Shown here: piece after piece, positions 8,279-17,481 of the stretch
How positions within the stretch are numbered: position 1 is the stretch's first letter
Layout of the letters: every line of letters begins with the position of its first letter
NCBI GenBank assembly: GCA_023515795.1
Contig: JALGPX010000025.1
Span: forward strand, 32,094 to 64,621
Length of the DNA: 32,528 bases
Direction of reading: 5' to 3'
From: Amoeboaphelidium occidentale
Lineage: Eukaryota; Aphelidiomycota; Aphelidea
Made by a program: the position numbers and the translations under genes
Notes under the pieces: generated by a model
Database searches by the model: none
What the model was told of the DNA's origin: nothing
Seen by the model: the letters and a program-made list of their open reading frames with translations, nothing else

Positions 8279-10027
8279 TTAGTTAGATTGTTTCAGTGGC
8301 ATTAAGTCTTGTAATATCTTTAAATGGCGAATGAAGATATCCCGTCGGTTTTCCTTTTCAATCTTCCTAACCCGTGTCAAATCGATCATTACAGGCTCAA
8401 GAGTCCAACCGTCTTTGGTATTTGTTGGAAGTAAGCCTATATGCTCCCGCTTTACTTCTTCGTCATCCTGTTTCCATCCGCAATCTACAACCATTCTACG
8501 TAAAGCTAATTCAGCAACCTTCAGAGGATTTTCCAATAAAACCTTCGATTCATGTTCTTCAAGTTCGGAGTCTTCTTTAAGTTGTGATGGGCTGAACGGT
8601 GATGTTATGATATCACCTTCAAACCTGGATCTAAAATTCCATCTCGCCATCGGGCAGAAACGCAGTTCATTCGAGTACCTGCGAACATGAAAAACGAACG
8701 GCATCATCAAAACATGAAGACCAAACATACGTAAAACAAATGTCTCCACTTCCCAGAATTCTCTCCATCTTTCCTGTTCATTTTGAGCCATCAGTGCTTG
8801 TTTATGAATATCCTTATTGATAAAAAATTTTGCCACTCCAATACGACCACTTCCCGTCGACCATAACGCTACTTTACCATCGCCTGTCTTTTGATAAACA
8901 TGTAAAAAGTAAAACGTGTTTGTATTGCCATGTGGAGGGAATTCATAAGTAAAACTTTCTAAATTTGAAGGAAGCTTTCTAAATGAATATTTTTTCCAAT
9001 TCTGTTCTCCAACTTGATAAAGACGATTTGGACGAAGAAACCCGTGAACACGATCACAAGGAATATTAATCCACTTCAACAAAAGTGTACATAGAGTGTA
9101 AACTAGACTTTTGTCGTTGTAATCATACGCAAGACTTTTTCTGACAACTGTATCGGATGGTATCACCGCGTAGCCAGCAGTAGAACTTTTGTCATTTGTA
9201 GATGTATCAATTGGAGTACTAGGTGGCGACTTTGTACATAGGTCCACAAAACTGTCTAGCGAGTCACACAGCATGGCTTCATCACTATCTTCAAACCAAA
9301 AGAATCGCCATTTCTCGTATGTAGTTAAAATTCCAAACACAAAGCGGACTCCAAAGTTTGAACGTATATCATACATGTACTGAACTAGCTGACCAGCATT
9401 ATCCATGTCAAATTCATGTATTCCTCTTTGTTTTTCGATTGGGGGCTTTTTCACTTCAATAGCTCCGATAATAACAGAAGTGACCGCGTCTCTAACCAAA
9501 GCCAAATCAGTACGATCTATTTTCTTTGCATTTACACTCACAAACGTAACTTCTTGTGTTGTCCTTAGATTTTTCGATACACACGCAGCATTTATGCAAT
9601 CATCAATCGCCAGCTGAACCATAGTTCTGATGGAAGTCTCGTTGTCCCATTTGCGTGATGTTTTCCACACCATTGAAATATCTTTTTTCAATTGCATGTC
9701 ATCAAATATAGGCAGCTGGACTTCTTTTTCGTGGAGAGTAAACCCAACAGTTTTTGCTTGAGACTGTGATGGCTTAGAGTCTAAGCAACAAGTCTCTAAA
9801 GCCGGGAATCCTGCTTGTAAAATTTTCCCCACAAAGCCTAGTTCTTCCAATTCTTCTGTTCGCTGCCTCTCCAACTCGGCCCTCAGCTCCGCCAATTCTA
9901 AATCCTGCTGGTGCTGTTTAAGCTTTGTTTCAAGAGCTTTAATTTTTTTATCATTTGGAAGCTGGCTGATCTCAATAAGTGATAAATTTCTCACTAATTC
10001 GTCGAAATCCTCATCTTGGCTGGACAT
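8279..10027 (-). CDS. PD-(D/E)XK nuclease-like and kinase-like fusion protein
   Basis: 582 aa from the ATG at 10027 (MSSQDEDFDELV). Residues about 25-65 form a charged coiled coil. A restriction-nuclease-like core follows: D174 in RTDLALV, then GAIEVKKP with E191 and K193 in E-x-K spacing, then GQLVQYMYDIR and FGILTTYEKWRFFWFED. After a linker, GKVALWSTGSGRIGVAKFF resembles the glycine-loop and VAIK strands of a kinase N-lobe, and EHIGLLP...EPVMIDLTRVRKI resembles a degenerate catalytic-loop/DFG region without the usual HRD. Such nuclease-plus-kinase pairs are known from Crinkler-like effectors and mobile genome-conflict proteins of fungi and oomycetes. I see no signal peptide. Nuclease activity and role are inference. 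Confidence 0.5.
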   Translation of the reverse strand: MSSQDEDFDELVRNLSLIEISQLPNDKKIKALETKLKQHQQDLELAELRAELERQRTEELEELGFVGKILQAGFPALETCCLDSKPSQSQAKTVGFTLHEKEVQLPIFDDMQLKKDISMVWKTSRKWDNETSIRTMVQLAIDDCINAACVSKNLRTTQEVTFVSVNAKKIDRTDLALVRDAVTSVIIGAIEVKKPPIEKQRGIHEFDMDNAGQLVQYMYDIRSNFGVRFVFGILTTYEKWRFFWFEDSDEAMLCDSLDSFVDLCTKSPPSTPIDTSTNDKSSTAGYAVIPSDTVVRKSLAYDYNDKSLVYTLCTLLLKWINIPCDRVHGFLRPNRLYQVGEQNWKKYSFRKLPSNLESFTYEFPPHGNTNTFYFLHVYQKTGDGKVALWSTGSGRIGVAKFFINKDIHKQALMAQNEQERWREFWEVETFVLRMFGLHVLMMPFVFHVRRYSNELRFCPMARWNFRSRFEGDIITSPFSPSQLKEDSELEEHESKVLLENPLKVAELALRRMVVDCGWKQDDEEVKREHIGLLPTNTKDGWTLEPVMIDLTRVRKIEKENRRDIFIRHLKILQDLMPLKQSN

Positions 10028-10358
10028 GTTTGTTGTCAAAACTGGAAACAAATTTTGGGTTGTAAATCGAAACTTCCTAAAAAAATGTTTCAGGAGTTGC
10101 TTGATAGTTCCTTAGTTTATTTTTAATGGATGCTGCACGTGTATCGCAACCATACAGATCTCATAGGCTAATACACCATGTAGCATGAATGCAGTATCTC
10201 GCATTGATTGACTGCAGCAGTACAGATATCTTTAGAATAACATTGGTTACCGTTCATGAAACAAGATCTCTTGCCATTTGAGTAAATTTAACTACATCCT
10301 GGTCCCCCTTCAGCAATAATACAAGATTTCCCATTAGCGCCTACTTCGTTTTTATTCA
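10028..10358. other. intergenic stretch, no gene seen
   Basis: This 331-base gap lies between the nuclease-kinase-like gene's start and the eIF2-alpha stop. I find no convincing coding, RNA or repeat signal in it. It presumably holds the promoter of the minus-strand gene at 8279-10027. Confidence 0.45.
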
Positions 10359-11437
10359 TTACTCGTCTAAATCGTCATCTGAATCCTCATCACCTGAAAC
10401 ATCTTCATTTTCTCGTTCAGCCCTTTCCATCATTGCCGCCAAAGACTTGTCATCAACATCTGAAACAACACGAGGCTTCATCTTCACAACGACTTTACCA
10501 TCGTGCTTCTTGATTGTTTCTTCTATGCTCGTAATTGCCTTTTCCAAAGTCTCAACGCCATGTACTTTATCAGCACAGTTGGTAACCATGACATACAGTG
10601 GGGGAGCAACAAGTTTGATCTTGATATCAGCAGTCTCTGTTTTGCAAGCTTCACCCGCATTCAGTGCCTCTTTAATTGCATCAATTCCAGCCGGAGAGAA
10701 ACAAGTAACTTCAATATCAGAACGTATCTTCATGGCTTGTGGAGTTAATCGCTTCCTGATAGTTCCTATGAGTTCATGATATGTTCCCTCTTCAATCTTG
10801 TACTGAGCAAAAACCTTTTCATCATCCTCCAATGCAACTTTAAAAGCTTCGTAAGCATGACCAAATCTCTTGTATAAATCCCAACCAAAAGACTCATACA
10901 AATCCTGTAATTTACAGCCTCTCTTCTCAGCAACGTGCCTCAGTACGGAATGGACAATACGTGACTTGTTGTACTTTTCTTCGCATTTGATGATTTCCTC
11001 TGGGCTGACTCTTCTCTTTGATAAGTCAATGTAACCCTTCTCCTTATCAACACGCAGAACCACGACAACTTCAGTTCTGCCGACTCTGATAATCTTCTGA
11101 ATGGAGCGGATTCTTCTTCTGCTCAATTCCGATAACAAAATCATTCCTTCAATGTTGTTGTATTCCATAAGATTTACGTCTGCACAGAAATTATATAATC
11201 AGTCGCTCTTTAGGAAATTTAATAAGAATTACATGCGCCCATCTCTGCAACCTGTCTAACAGTGACCATAACCAAATCATCGACTTCCGGAAACATGTTT
11301 TCATACATTCTACGGATTCTAAGCACGCGCTCCCTGTAGAAGATTTACCTGCATTGAAATTGCTCCCTGTTGAATTGGTTCTGTTCCTTTGAAAGTTGCG
11401 CCTGTTCAGCGTCTGATAGTTGCGGTTGTGGTTCCAT
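10359..11437 (-). CDS. SUI2: translation initiation factor eIF2 alpha subunit
   Basis: Exons (minus strand) 11437-11349, 11309-11233 and 11179-10359, with introns of 39 and 53 bp; 328 aa. The joined start reads CRMYENMFPEVDDLVMV, matching the family's CRFYE...PE(V/I)DD. The S1 domain continues to EYNNIEGMILLSELSRRRIR, which contains the Ser51-equivalent that stress kinases phosphorylate to shut down initiation. The helical and alpha/beta domains (KRLTPQAMKIR, DAIKEAL, PPLYVMVTN) and an acidic C-terminus (SGDEDSDDDLDE) are intact. An unusual Gln-rich N-terminal leader of about 28 residues (MEPQPQLSDAEQAQ...) precedes the conserved start. Intron 1 has two in-frame AG acceptors nine bases apart. 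Confidence 0.95.
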
Positions 11438-11551
11438 TTGTCGCTTCAAGAAATAGATCAGGAAGTTCGATTAAGTTTCAGCACGCCAAAGTAGGAAGAT
11501 TACAGATGTCCCTAAAACATTAATTCCCATTATCTATCTCTTCTGTTGAGA
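11438..11551. promoter_or_regulatory. bidirectional promoter, eIF2-alpha and WD40 gene
   Basis: Only 114 bases separate the divergent start codons of eIF2-alpha (minus) and the WD40 gene (plus), so both promoters must overlap here. No TATA box stands out. Confidence 0.45.
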
Positions 11552-12526
11552 ATGAAGGTTGTATCAAAGGCAAAGCACGCAGACGTAAACTGCATTGATC
11601 AGGTCTCGGAGAGTATATCATGTGTTGCAGATGCTTCCGGCTTAGTGGCACTGTATGATCATAGAGTATTCACTAAAGCAATACTAGAAGCACGTGTTCC
11701 TGGTGAGATTACAGCGTTGAAGAAGCATCCCATCAAAGAACACGATGTTTACTTTGCTGCAGGCTCTGGTATTTATCTGTGGGATATAAGGATGAGCTCT
11801 TCATCAAAGGAGCATGATACTTCAGTTGCAGAAATAAGCGCATTTGATATTGGCAGTAGAGGAAATATTGCTGTTGGTAGCGATGATGGAAAGATATCTT
11901 GTGGTTCTTTTAATGAGACTAAGGAGGAAGGGCCTCGCGAGCTCCAGCGACTTCCATCTAGTACGTTTTCTAAGGATATGAAAAAGTATCACGAAATGAT
12001 GGTCACTGGTGTGTGCTTCAGGCAGAAACAGCCATCTGAGTTTGTGTCCATTGGCTTTGACAGAAGCATTCACGTTTACGACATAATGAAAGGCAGGCTG
12101 GTTGATATGGTTACTCTAACTGATGAGGAACAGGCTATGACTATGGTAAATCCGCCGTATTTCTATTGCATGCACTTGTTTAACGATACGAAAATGGCTA
12201 TAGGTTGCGGAGATGGTTCAGTATTGGTACTGAAGAAGACCAATGACAAGAAACTGTCAAAGTGGACAAGGTTTAGCTTGTATGGACATAATTCGGCCGT
12301 TGTCTCAGTTCAACTCGCAAATGATTTTATGTACTCCTGCAGTAACAATGGAGAGTTGTTCACGTGGAACTTGAAGTCTAATGCTCAAGTGCCTTGTGAT
12401 AAGCTCAAGTTCACATCCAAGTTAAATGCTGTTCGAATAATTACATCATCACCTTCTGACAGTGCTCCATGCCGGCTGTTGTTGGCAACCACAAACTCAA
12501 TCTTTTTTCTTCAGCAACAACTTTAG
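11552..12526 (+). CDS. WD40-repeat protein, WDR53-like
   Basis: 324 aa from the ATG at 11552 (MKVVSKAKHADVNCID); the frame extends two codons upstream only through a TTG. Repeats end in WD-type signatures: LVALYDHR, GIYLWDIR, RSIHVYDIM, GELFTWNLK. The predicted beta-propeller fills the whole protein, with the order and short length of WDR53-like proteins. WD40 propellers are docking platforms; WDR53-type proteins have been linked to cullin-ring ligases, but this one could serve elsewhere. The stop codon lies 26 bases before the next gene's ATG on the same strand. Confidence 0.7.
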   Translation: MKVVSKAKHADVNCIDQVSESISCVADASGLVALYDHRVFTKAILEARVPGEITALKKHPIKEHDVYFAAGSGIYLWDIRMSSSSKEHDTSVAEISAFDIGSRGNIAVGSDDGKISCGSFNETKEEGPRELQRLPSSTFSKDMKKYHEMMVTGVCFRQKQPSEFVSIGFDRSIHVYDIMKGRLVDMVTLTDEEQAMTMVNPPYFYCMHLFNDTKMAIGCGDGSVLVLKKTNDKKLSKWTRFSLYGHNSAVVSVQLANDFMYSCSNNGELFTWNLKSNAQVPCDKLKFTSKLNAVRIITSSPSDSAPCRLLLATTNSIFFLQQQL

Positions 12527-12552
12527 TCGAGAGCTTTCCTATTAATACAAAA

Positions 12553-12847
12553 ATGAACGTTGATGAGGAAATCGAAAGACTTCAAAAGGAAATAATCAGA
12601 CTTGGAACAAGAGACAAAGATGGAAAGGTCAAAGTTGCTTATGGAGTTCTTTTCAAAGATGATGTAGTTGCGAATACATGTAGATCTCTTTTGCACTGAC
12701 TGACTGACTGATTTCCTAGTTGAGGCTCTCTTGGGAACTTTAAAGGCTGCAAAGAAGAGAAAGATCGTCACTTATGATGGTGAGATTCTACTGCAGCGGG
12801 TTCATGATCATGTCTTGGTCACTCTGCTACAAGAACCTCATGCCTAG
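12553..12847 (+). CDS. Costars family protein (ABRACL)
   Basis: Two exons, 12553-12679 and 12720-12847, with a 40-bp intron; 84 aa. The joined protein reads MNVDEEIERLQKEIIRLG, VKVAYGVLFKDDVVANTFEAL, then LGTLKAAKKRKIVTYDGEIL and LQRVHDHVLVTLLQE, matching Costars/ABRACL proteins end to end in length and sequence. Costars is a small winged-helix-like domain related to the STARS C-terminus and linked to actin dynamics and cell migration in Dictyostelium and animals. The intron contains a CTGA tandem run that repeats the branch-point-like CTGAC/CTGAT word. Confidence 0.95.
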
Positions 12848-12911
12848 ATCTTTTGCGATGAGATAATAGATTTCGTCTAGTCTATGGTTTATTATCGTTG
12901 ATGATACGATA

Positions 12912-13685
12912 TTATTCAAATGAAAGCCTTCTGTTAGCGTTGGCCAATTTGATCGAGCCACTTATGAGATAAGCGATCAAGATTGCTATTACGAAGAACA
13001 GAATACCAACTGAAACCCAAGTCCATACCAACGCGAGCAAAGAAGGAAGTACAAGATACGCTCCACCAAATATGAAGAATGCGAGAAATATGATGGAAAC
13101 ACCAAGACCAGTCGCAGAGAGAGCAACTGAGACTTGATATCGCTGCTGGTCTTCCTGAATTGATCTTAGCGATAGTGACTTTCTGCATTGCTGATTAAAT
13201 GGAGCGCATGCAGAATTATGATCATTAACGCATTTCGTGAATTCTTCGTAATCTTTTGAATCTTCCTCCTTTGTACCGCATGTTGCCTTTTGGACAGTGA
13301 AGAATGACTTTCTTGAGAATTCATTAAGGGCTTCTTGATCGCCAACATCCATCTTAGAAACTTCTTTAACAGGTGTACTGAATTTAGTCTTGAAGAAGGA
13401 GCTGAACTCATTTCGCGTTAATAATCCATCACCATCTTTATCTAATTCTTCAAAGTTGACGCTCCCTTCCGTCTCGCCTAGTAGTGCTGTAGTAGCGTTA
13501 CTGAATAACGCGGCGAATCTATCCTTAGTGACAACACCAGCACGTGTTGAATCCAATTGATCATAACTTCTGGAGACAAACGATTCAAAGTGCTTATCAG
13601 ATGGAAATATATACTGATAAACAGTCTCTTGGGCTAATGCGGAAGATATACTTAAAGTTAGAAGCAAGATCAACGCGAACATCAT
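12912..13685 (-). CDS. membrane protein with signal peptide and EF-hand
   Basis: 257 aa from the ATG at 13685 (MMFALILLLTLSISSALAQE), a clean signal peptide; the frame upstream of it starts only with TTG. One canonical EF-hand loop, DKDGDGLLTRNEF, lies near residue 88, with a weaker partner (DSTRAGVVTKDRF) near 45. A Cys-containing region (ATCGTKEED, KCVNDHNSACAPFNQQC) follows. Two C-terminal membrane helices (LSATGLGVSIIFLAFFIFGG and VSVGILFFVIAILIAYLI) and a short tail complete it. A calcium-responsive luminal or extracellular domain anchored in the membrane is the natural reading. I do not recognise a named family. Confidence 0.65.
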   Translation of the reverse strand: MMFALILLLTLSISSALAQETVYQYIFPSDKHFESFVSRSYDQLDSTRAGVVTKDRFAALFSNATTALLGETEGSVNFEELDKDGDGLLTRNEFSSFFKTKFSTPVKEVSKMDVGDQEALNEFSRKSFFTVQKATCGTKEEDSKDYEEFTKCVNDHNSACAPFNQQCRKSLSLRSIQEDQQRYQVSVALSATGLGVSIIFLAFFIFGGAYLVLPSLLALVWTWVSVGILFFVIAILIAYLISGSIKLANANRRLSFE

Positions 13686-13751
13686 GCTTTTGAAAAGTAA
13701 CAAAAATGGCGCAATCCGATAACAAAAGGAAGATTACTCTCAAAAATATAT

Positions 13752-15542
13752 CTATTCAACGACAATGGAACGAATAGGAACCACTTTAGAGCCATTGTCT
13801 TCTTTGTCATCGATAATAGTCTTAAGTCTTTGTTTCGCCAAGAATCTGGCAAAGGTGTTCTCATAAAGAATTGCCAAGATATGATCCTTTACGCTATCGA
13901 ATAGTTTAACTGGTACTTCCAAAACCCCTTCGGTGACTCTGCACTCATAATTATCATCCGTAAAAACTAACAATATGCCAAGAATTTCCGGATCTTTCCT
14001 TCCTTGCTTCTTTGGCAGAGCAACATTGGTAAGAGCCAATAACGGGCTTTGAGGATACTGTTCTGGTTGTGGTTCAAACCCTTCTAAGAACTTTGAAACC
14101 CTTTCATTTAATGGATTAATGACTTGCTCGATCTGCTTTCTCTCTGAACTTGGAATATTCAATTCATAACGCGAGTCTGCAACGATGAAGGTCTCATAAA
14201 TTTCAATAAACATGGATGCAACAGACAGTTTCATTGGAATCTTTGCTAAAGCCCTATTGCCTTCTGTTACCGCATTTTTTGCTGCTAGGACAGAAGGTAA
14301 TTCCTGGCTGTCGACCTTCAATAACTCGCTTTTCAAATGGCTAATATCCTTAAATCCAGAACCAGATCCCTTAGTCAAGCCGGGAATTCCAGTAACTTTC
14401 AAGCCGTTATTCTCAATTGCTAAAACGAGTTCCTTGTATACTTTACGCATAACAAATACGTAGGAATTCCAGAACGCGACGTTCTCGGTGGAAAATTCTT
14501 CAGCAGCACACTCTTGAAGCTGATCATAGGTCTCAGTATTAGAGATTGTTTCAATAAAGCTCTGATAATTCCTGGCCAGTTTGATGGATTTCTCCTGCAT
14601 GTCTTTTAGAACTGGCATGACAGAGCAGTAAAAGTGCATTACACAGATGATAATGTACGGAATATTTGTGGGGTCCAAAATAGATTTAATTGGCCCAGCC
14701 CTTGTTACGAATGATAGAATAAAGAATAAAATGTATCCTGGCAAACCAATTTGAATTCCAAAAGTTGTCGCATCTCTCAAGTAATAAGCGTCTTTCTTTC
14801 TGTTGAGAATATACAAAAGCAACGGTGAAACAATTACGACGTACATTCCAACAAAGCTCCACACTAAAATGAATGCATTACTTCTCATGCAGCCATCCCT
14901 GGATCCTGGTGCAAACCAAGTTGTATTCATGCCTGCCAAGAAATTGATTGCCAGCAGTACTAACGACAACCCAACAACCGCGAGTACATAGACAATTTCA
15001 TTCTTTTCGTATTTTCCTACTCCAGAGGAATTGTTGCCGTTGTTCGGTAAAGTTGCATGCGGCAACATCAACCCAGTCGCAGCAGTCACGGAATTGCTAC
15101 TGTAGATGGAAGAGTCGTCCAATTTAGAAATATCAGCAGCAGGTGCAGACTTATTTGCTGTGTTAAGAACAAATTTTAGGTACAGCCTTAAACTTCTTGC
15201 AGTAAAGCCATACAATCCCCAGATCCAGACAATATACTTTGTTACAATAGCAATCCTACAATTGTAGTCCCATTCATTGAACATTGTCGATGATATACCA
15301 ACCCATCCATCAACAACTATGCCTGTGAAACCTAGAAGAGTCAAAACATTGAGCAAAGTTGATCGCTTATTCAATTCGGAGTGGCGATCAAACAACAAGC
15401 TTCTTATTGTTACTCCCTGAGACTTTCCATTTTGTAAACCTTTTCTAATAAAATAGCAAAGATGGAATACTATAGCTGTAATAGAATAGGTCAGGAAAAG
15501 GCCTGCTAAGCAGAGGTAAGTTATCGATGGCGCACTCAACAT
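13752..15542 (-). CDS. 7TM receptor fused to RGS domain, paralogue 1 (intronless)
   Basis: 596 aa from the ATG at 15542. Seven hydrophobic helices span about residues 8-310, followed by a cytoplasmic RGS domain: SFIETISN...YDQLQECAAEEFSTENVAFW, then IYETFIVADSRYELNI and finally FDSVKDHILAILYENTFARFL, which correspond to the first, middle and last RGS helices. Extra segments of roughly 70-90 residues separate these blocks. 7TM-RGS fusions (plant AtRGS1, fungal GprK class) accelerate GTP hydrolysis by G-alpha. A Ser/Asn-rich loop lies between TM3 and TM4. It is the only one of the three tandem copies with no intron. Its start codon lies 24 bases from the stop of paralogue 2. Confidence 0.85.
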   Translation of the reverse strand: MLSAPSITYLCLAGLFLTYSITAIVFHLCYFIRKGLQNGKSQGVTIRSLLFDRHSELNKRSTLLNVLTLLGFTGIVVDGWVGISSTMFNEWDYNCRIAIVTKYIVWIWGLYGFTARSLRLYLKFVLNTANKSAPAADISKLDDSSIYSSNSVTAATGLMLPHATLPNNGNNSSGVGKYEKNEIVYVLAVVGLSLVLLAINFLAGMNTTWFAPGSRDGCMRSNAFILVWSFVGMYVVIVSPLLLYILNRKKDAYYLRDATTFGIQIGLPGYILFFILSFVTRAGPIKSILDPTNIPYIIICVMHFYCSVMPVLKDMQEKSIKLARNYQSFIETISNTETYDQLQECAAEEFSTENVAFWNSYVFVMRKVYKELVLAIENNGLKVTGIPGLTKGSGSGFKDISHLKSELLKVDSQELPSVLAAKNAVTEGNRALAKIPMKLSVASMFIEIYETFIVADSRYELNIPSSERKQIEQVINPLNERVSKFLEGFEPQPEQYPQSPLLALTNVALPKKQGRKDPEILGILLVFTDDNYECRVTEGVLEVPVKLFDSVKDHILAILYENTFARFLAKQRLKTIIDDKEDNGSKVVPIRSIVVE

Positions 15543-15566
15543 CACGTCAAGATCTATTTTTACACG

Positions 15567-17367
15567 TTAGACATTGTTATCAGCATTTTCAATCTTATCC
15601 TTCTGTTTCCTGTTCAGTAATCTTACAAAAGTATTCTCATAAATATTGCTTAAAACTCCATCTTTGATATTATCAAATACGTGAACTGATACTTCAAGGT
15701 CTTCTTTACTGCTATCATAGTCTGACGGTGTTCCATCATGAAATACCAAGTAAACATTCTTCAATTCAGGATCATTCTTCTTCCTAGCTGCTGCGACAAT
15801 TCCAGTAGTTGCTGGCTCATTGGTTGTTGTTGCGTCCATATCATCCAACCTCTTGGCAAGGGCCAAAATCAACGGTTCAATAGATTTACGTTCTGTATTC
15901 AGAATATTCAATTCGTACTGAGATCCAATAGAAATGAAATATTCAAACAGCTTGACGTATGCAGAGGCAACGGAATATTTCATAGGGACACGAATTTCAG
16001 TCGTGTTCTCTGTATTGCCTGATTTTGCAGCATAAAGAGAAGGCAAGACAACAGAATCATATTTTACAAGTTCAGATTTCAAATGTTGAATATCCCTTAA
16101 CATCGGATAGCCCTGCTTTGTGAGTCCAGGAATAGATTTGAGATCTTGCTTGGAATTCTCAACGTGCCTAGCCAACTCATGAAAACTTCGTCTCATTAGA
16201 GTCATGAAACTTTCCCAAAACATTGTGTTCTCTGTAGAAAACTCTTCTGCTGCGCATTCCCTTAATTTCTCATATTTTGAGTGTTCTGCCAAAGTTTCTA
16301 CAAAGCTGGCATAAGTTCGTGTTAAATTGGTGCTTTTTGGAGCATCCTTGATAATTGGCATAACAAAAACAAAGAAATGGATAGCGCATACAACCATATA
16401 CGGGATATTAACCGGATTTACATTCTTTTTTAGATCAGAATCACCTGTTCCAAATTGCAGCCCAAAATACAGAATATACGCAGGAGCGCCTGGAATCATT
16501 AGACACGAGGAATGATAACTTACCAGCCTTTATCGAAATCATTATTCCATCTTGTAAATAGTAAGCATCGTGTCCCTTTCGTAAACAATACAATAAGTAG
16601 GGTGATAAGAAAAAGATGTAAATCCCAATGAAACCCCAAACAACGTAATAAGACTCACCAGTATTGCAACCCTAAATGTCAGCATGAAGCACAGCACTGC
16701 TTACGATTCGACTAGGATTATACGGGTCATAATAACCTTTCGGTAAACCAACTAAAACGTTTAATACTGTTGCCAACACAGTGATAGCCATAACAGCAAA
16801 AACAAAGTAGCGCTCATTCTGTGCATAATATTCTATGCGCGAGAGACGATCATCTTTATCAGACTGAGATAGCAGGAACATTTGGTCCGTGGATGGAGCT
16901 GCAATTGAACCAAAGTGTGAGGACTCCTTGTCTGAGTCTTTCTCGGATCTTCTTTGAACGCCAAAAACGCCCTGCTTCCTCTCATTATTTACATAGATTT
17001 GAAGATAAAGCCTAAATGCTCGTGCTGAGAAACCATAGAGAGCCCAGATCCATGCAGTGTACTTGACTAGTAAGTTTGTCACGCAATCATAATGCCAAGG
17101 AGAATCTAAGCCACTAGAGAGGAATAGCCAACCATCAATAGCCACCGTAGCAAGTCCTATACCTGAGATCAAGTTTAATATGCTCGATCTCTTGTTCAGT
17201 TCACTGTGCTTGTCGAAGCACTGTTTCAAGATTCCCATGAACGACAATGACTCTTCTGGTTTCAAACCCTTCTTTCCGAAGTAGTAGAAATAGTAGACCA
17301 TTGAGATGATGGCATACACTGTGAATACAGCTGCGAGCGTTGTGTAGATGGCGGTGAACACGGCCAT
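15567..17367 (-). CDS. 7TM receptor fused to RGS domain, paralogue 2 (three exons)
   Basis: Exons (minus strand) 17367-16705, 16671-16524 and 16489-15567, with introns of 33 and 34 bp; 577 aa. Splicing restores NPSRIGCNTGESYYVVWGF and SIKAGAPAYILYFG, aligning with paralogues 1 and 3. Seven TM helices are followed by the RGS blocks YEKLRECAAEEFSTENTMFW, YELNILNTERKSIEPLI and FDNIKDGVLSNIYENTFVRL. The 33-bp intron has only the ends GTAAGC...TTTAG and a GCTGAC branch-like word. The second intron sits at the same codon and phase as the single intron of paralogue 3. Confidence 0.85.
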
Positions 17368-17481
17368 ATCGTTTGGTAGAAATCGAGCTATTTTTAGCCT
17401 AGACTAGAATTTTCCCTAGCTCTGAACACGTTTTGAATTTAGTCAAAAGGCATTTAGTACTAAGTTTGAATGGAACTTTTA

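Noticed and set aside
11938-11955. GAGCTCCAGC match to the repeat left end inside the WD40 gene
   Set aside because: Only about ten bases match and the site is within a conserved coding frame; chance.
12469-12552. extended N-terminus for the Costars protein overlapping the WD40 gene
   Set aside because: Family members begin at the MNV start; the added residues come from the overlapping end of the WD40 gene in another frame.
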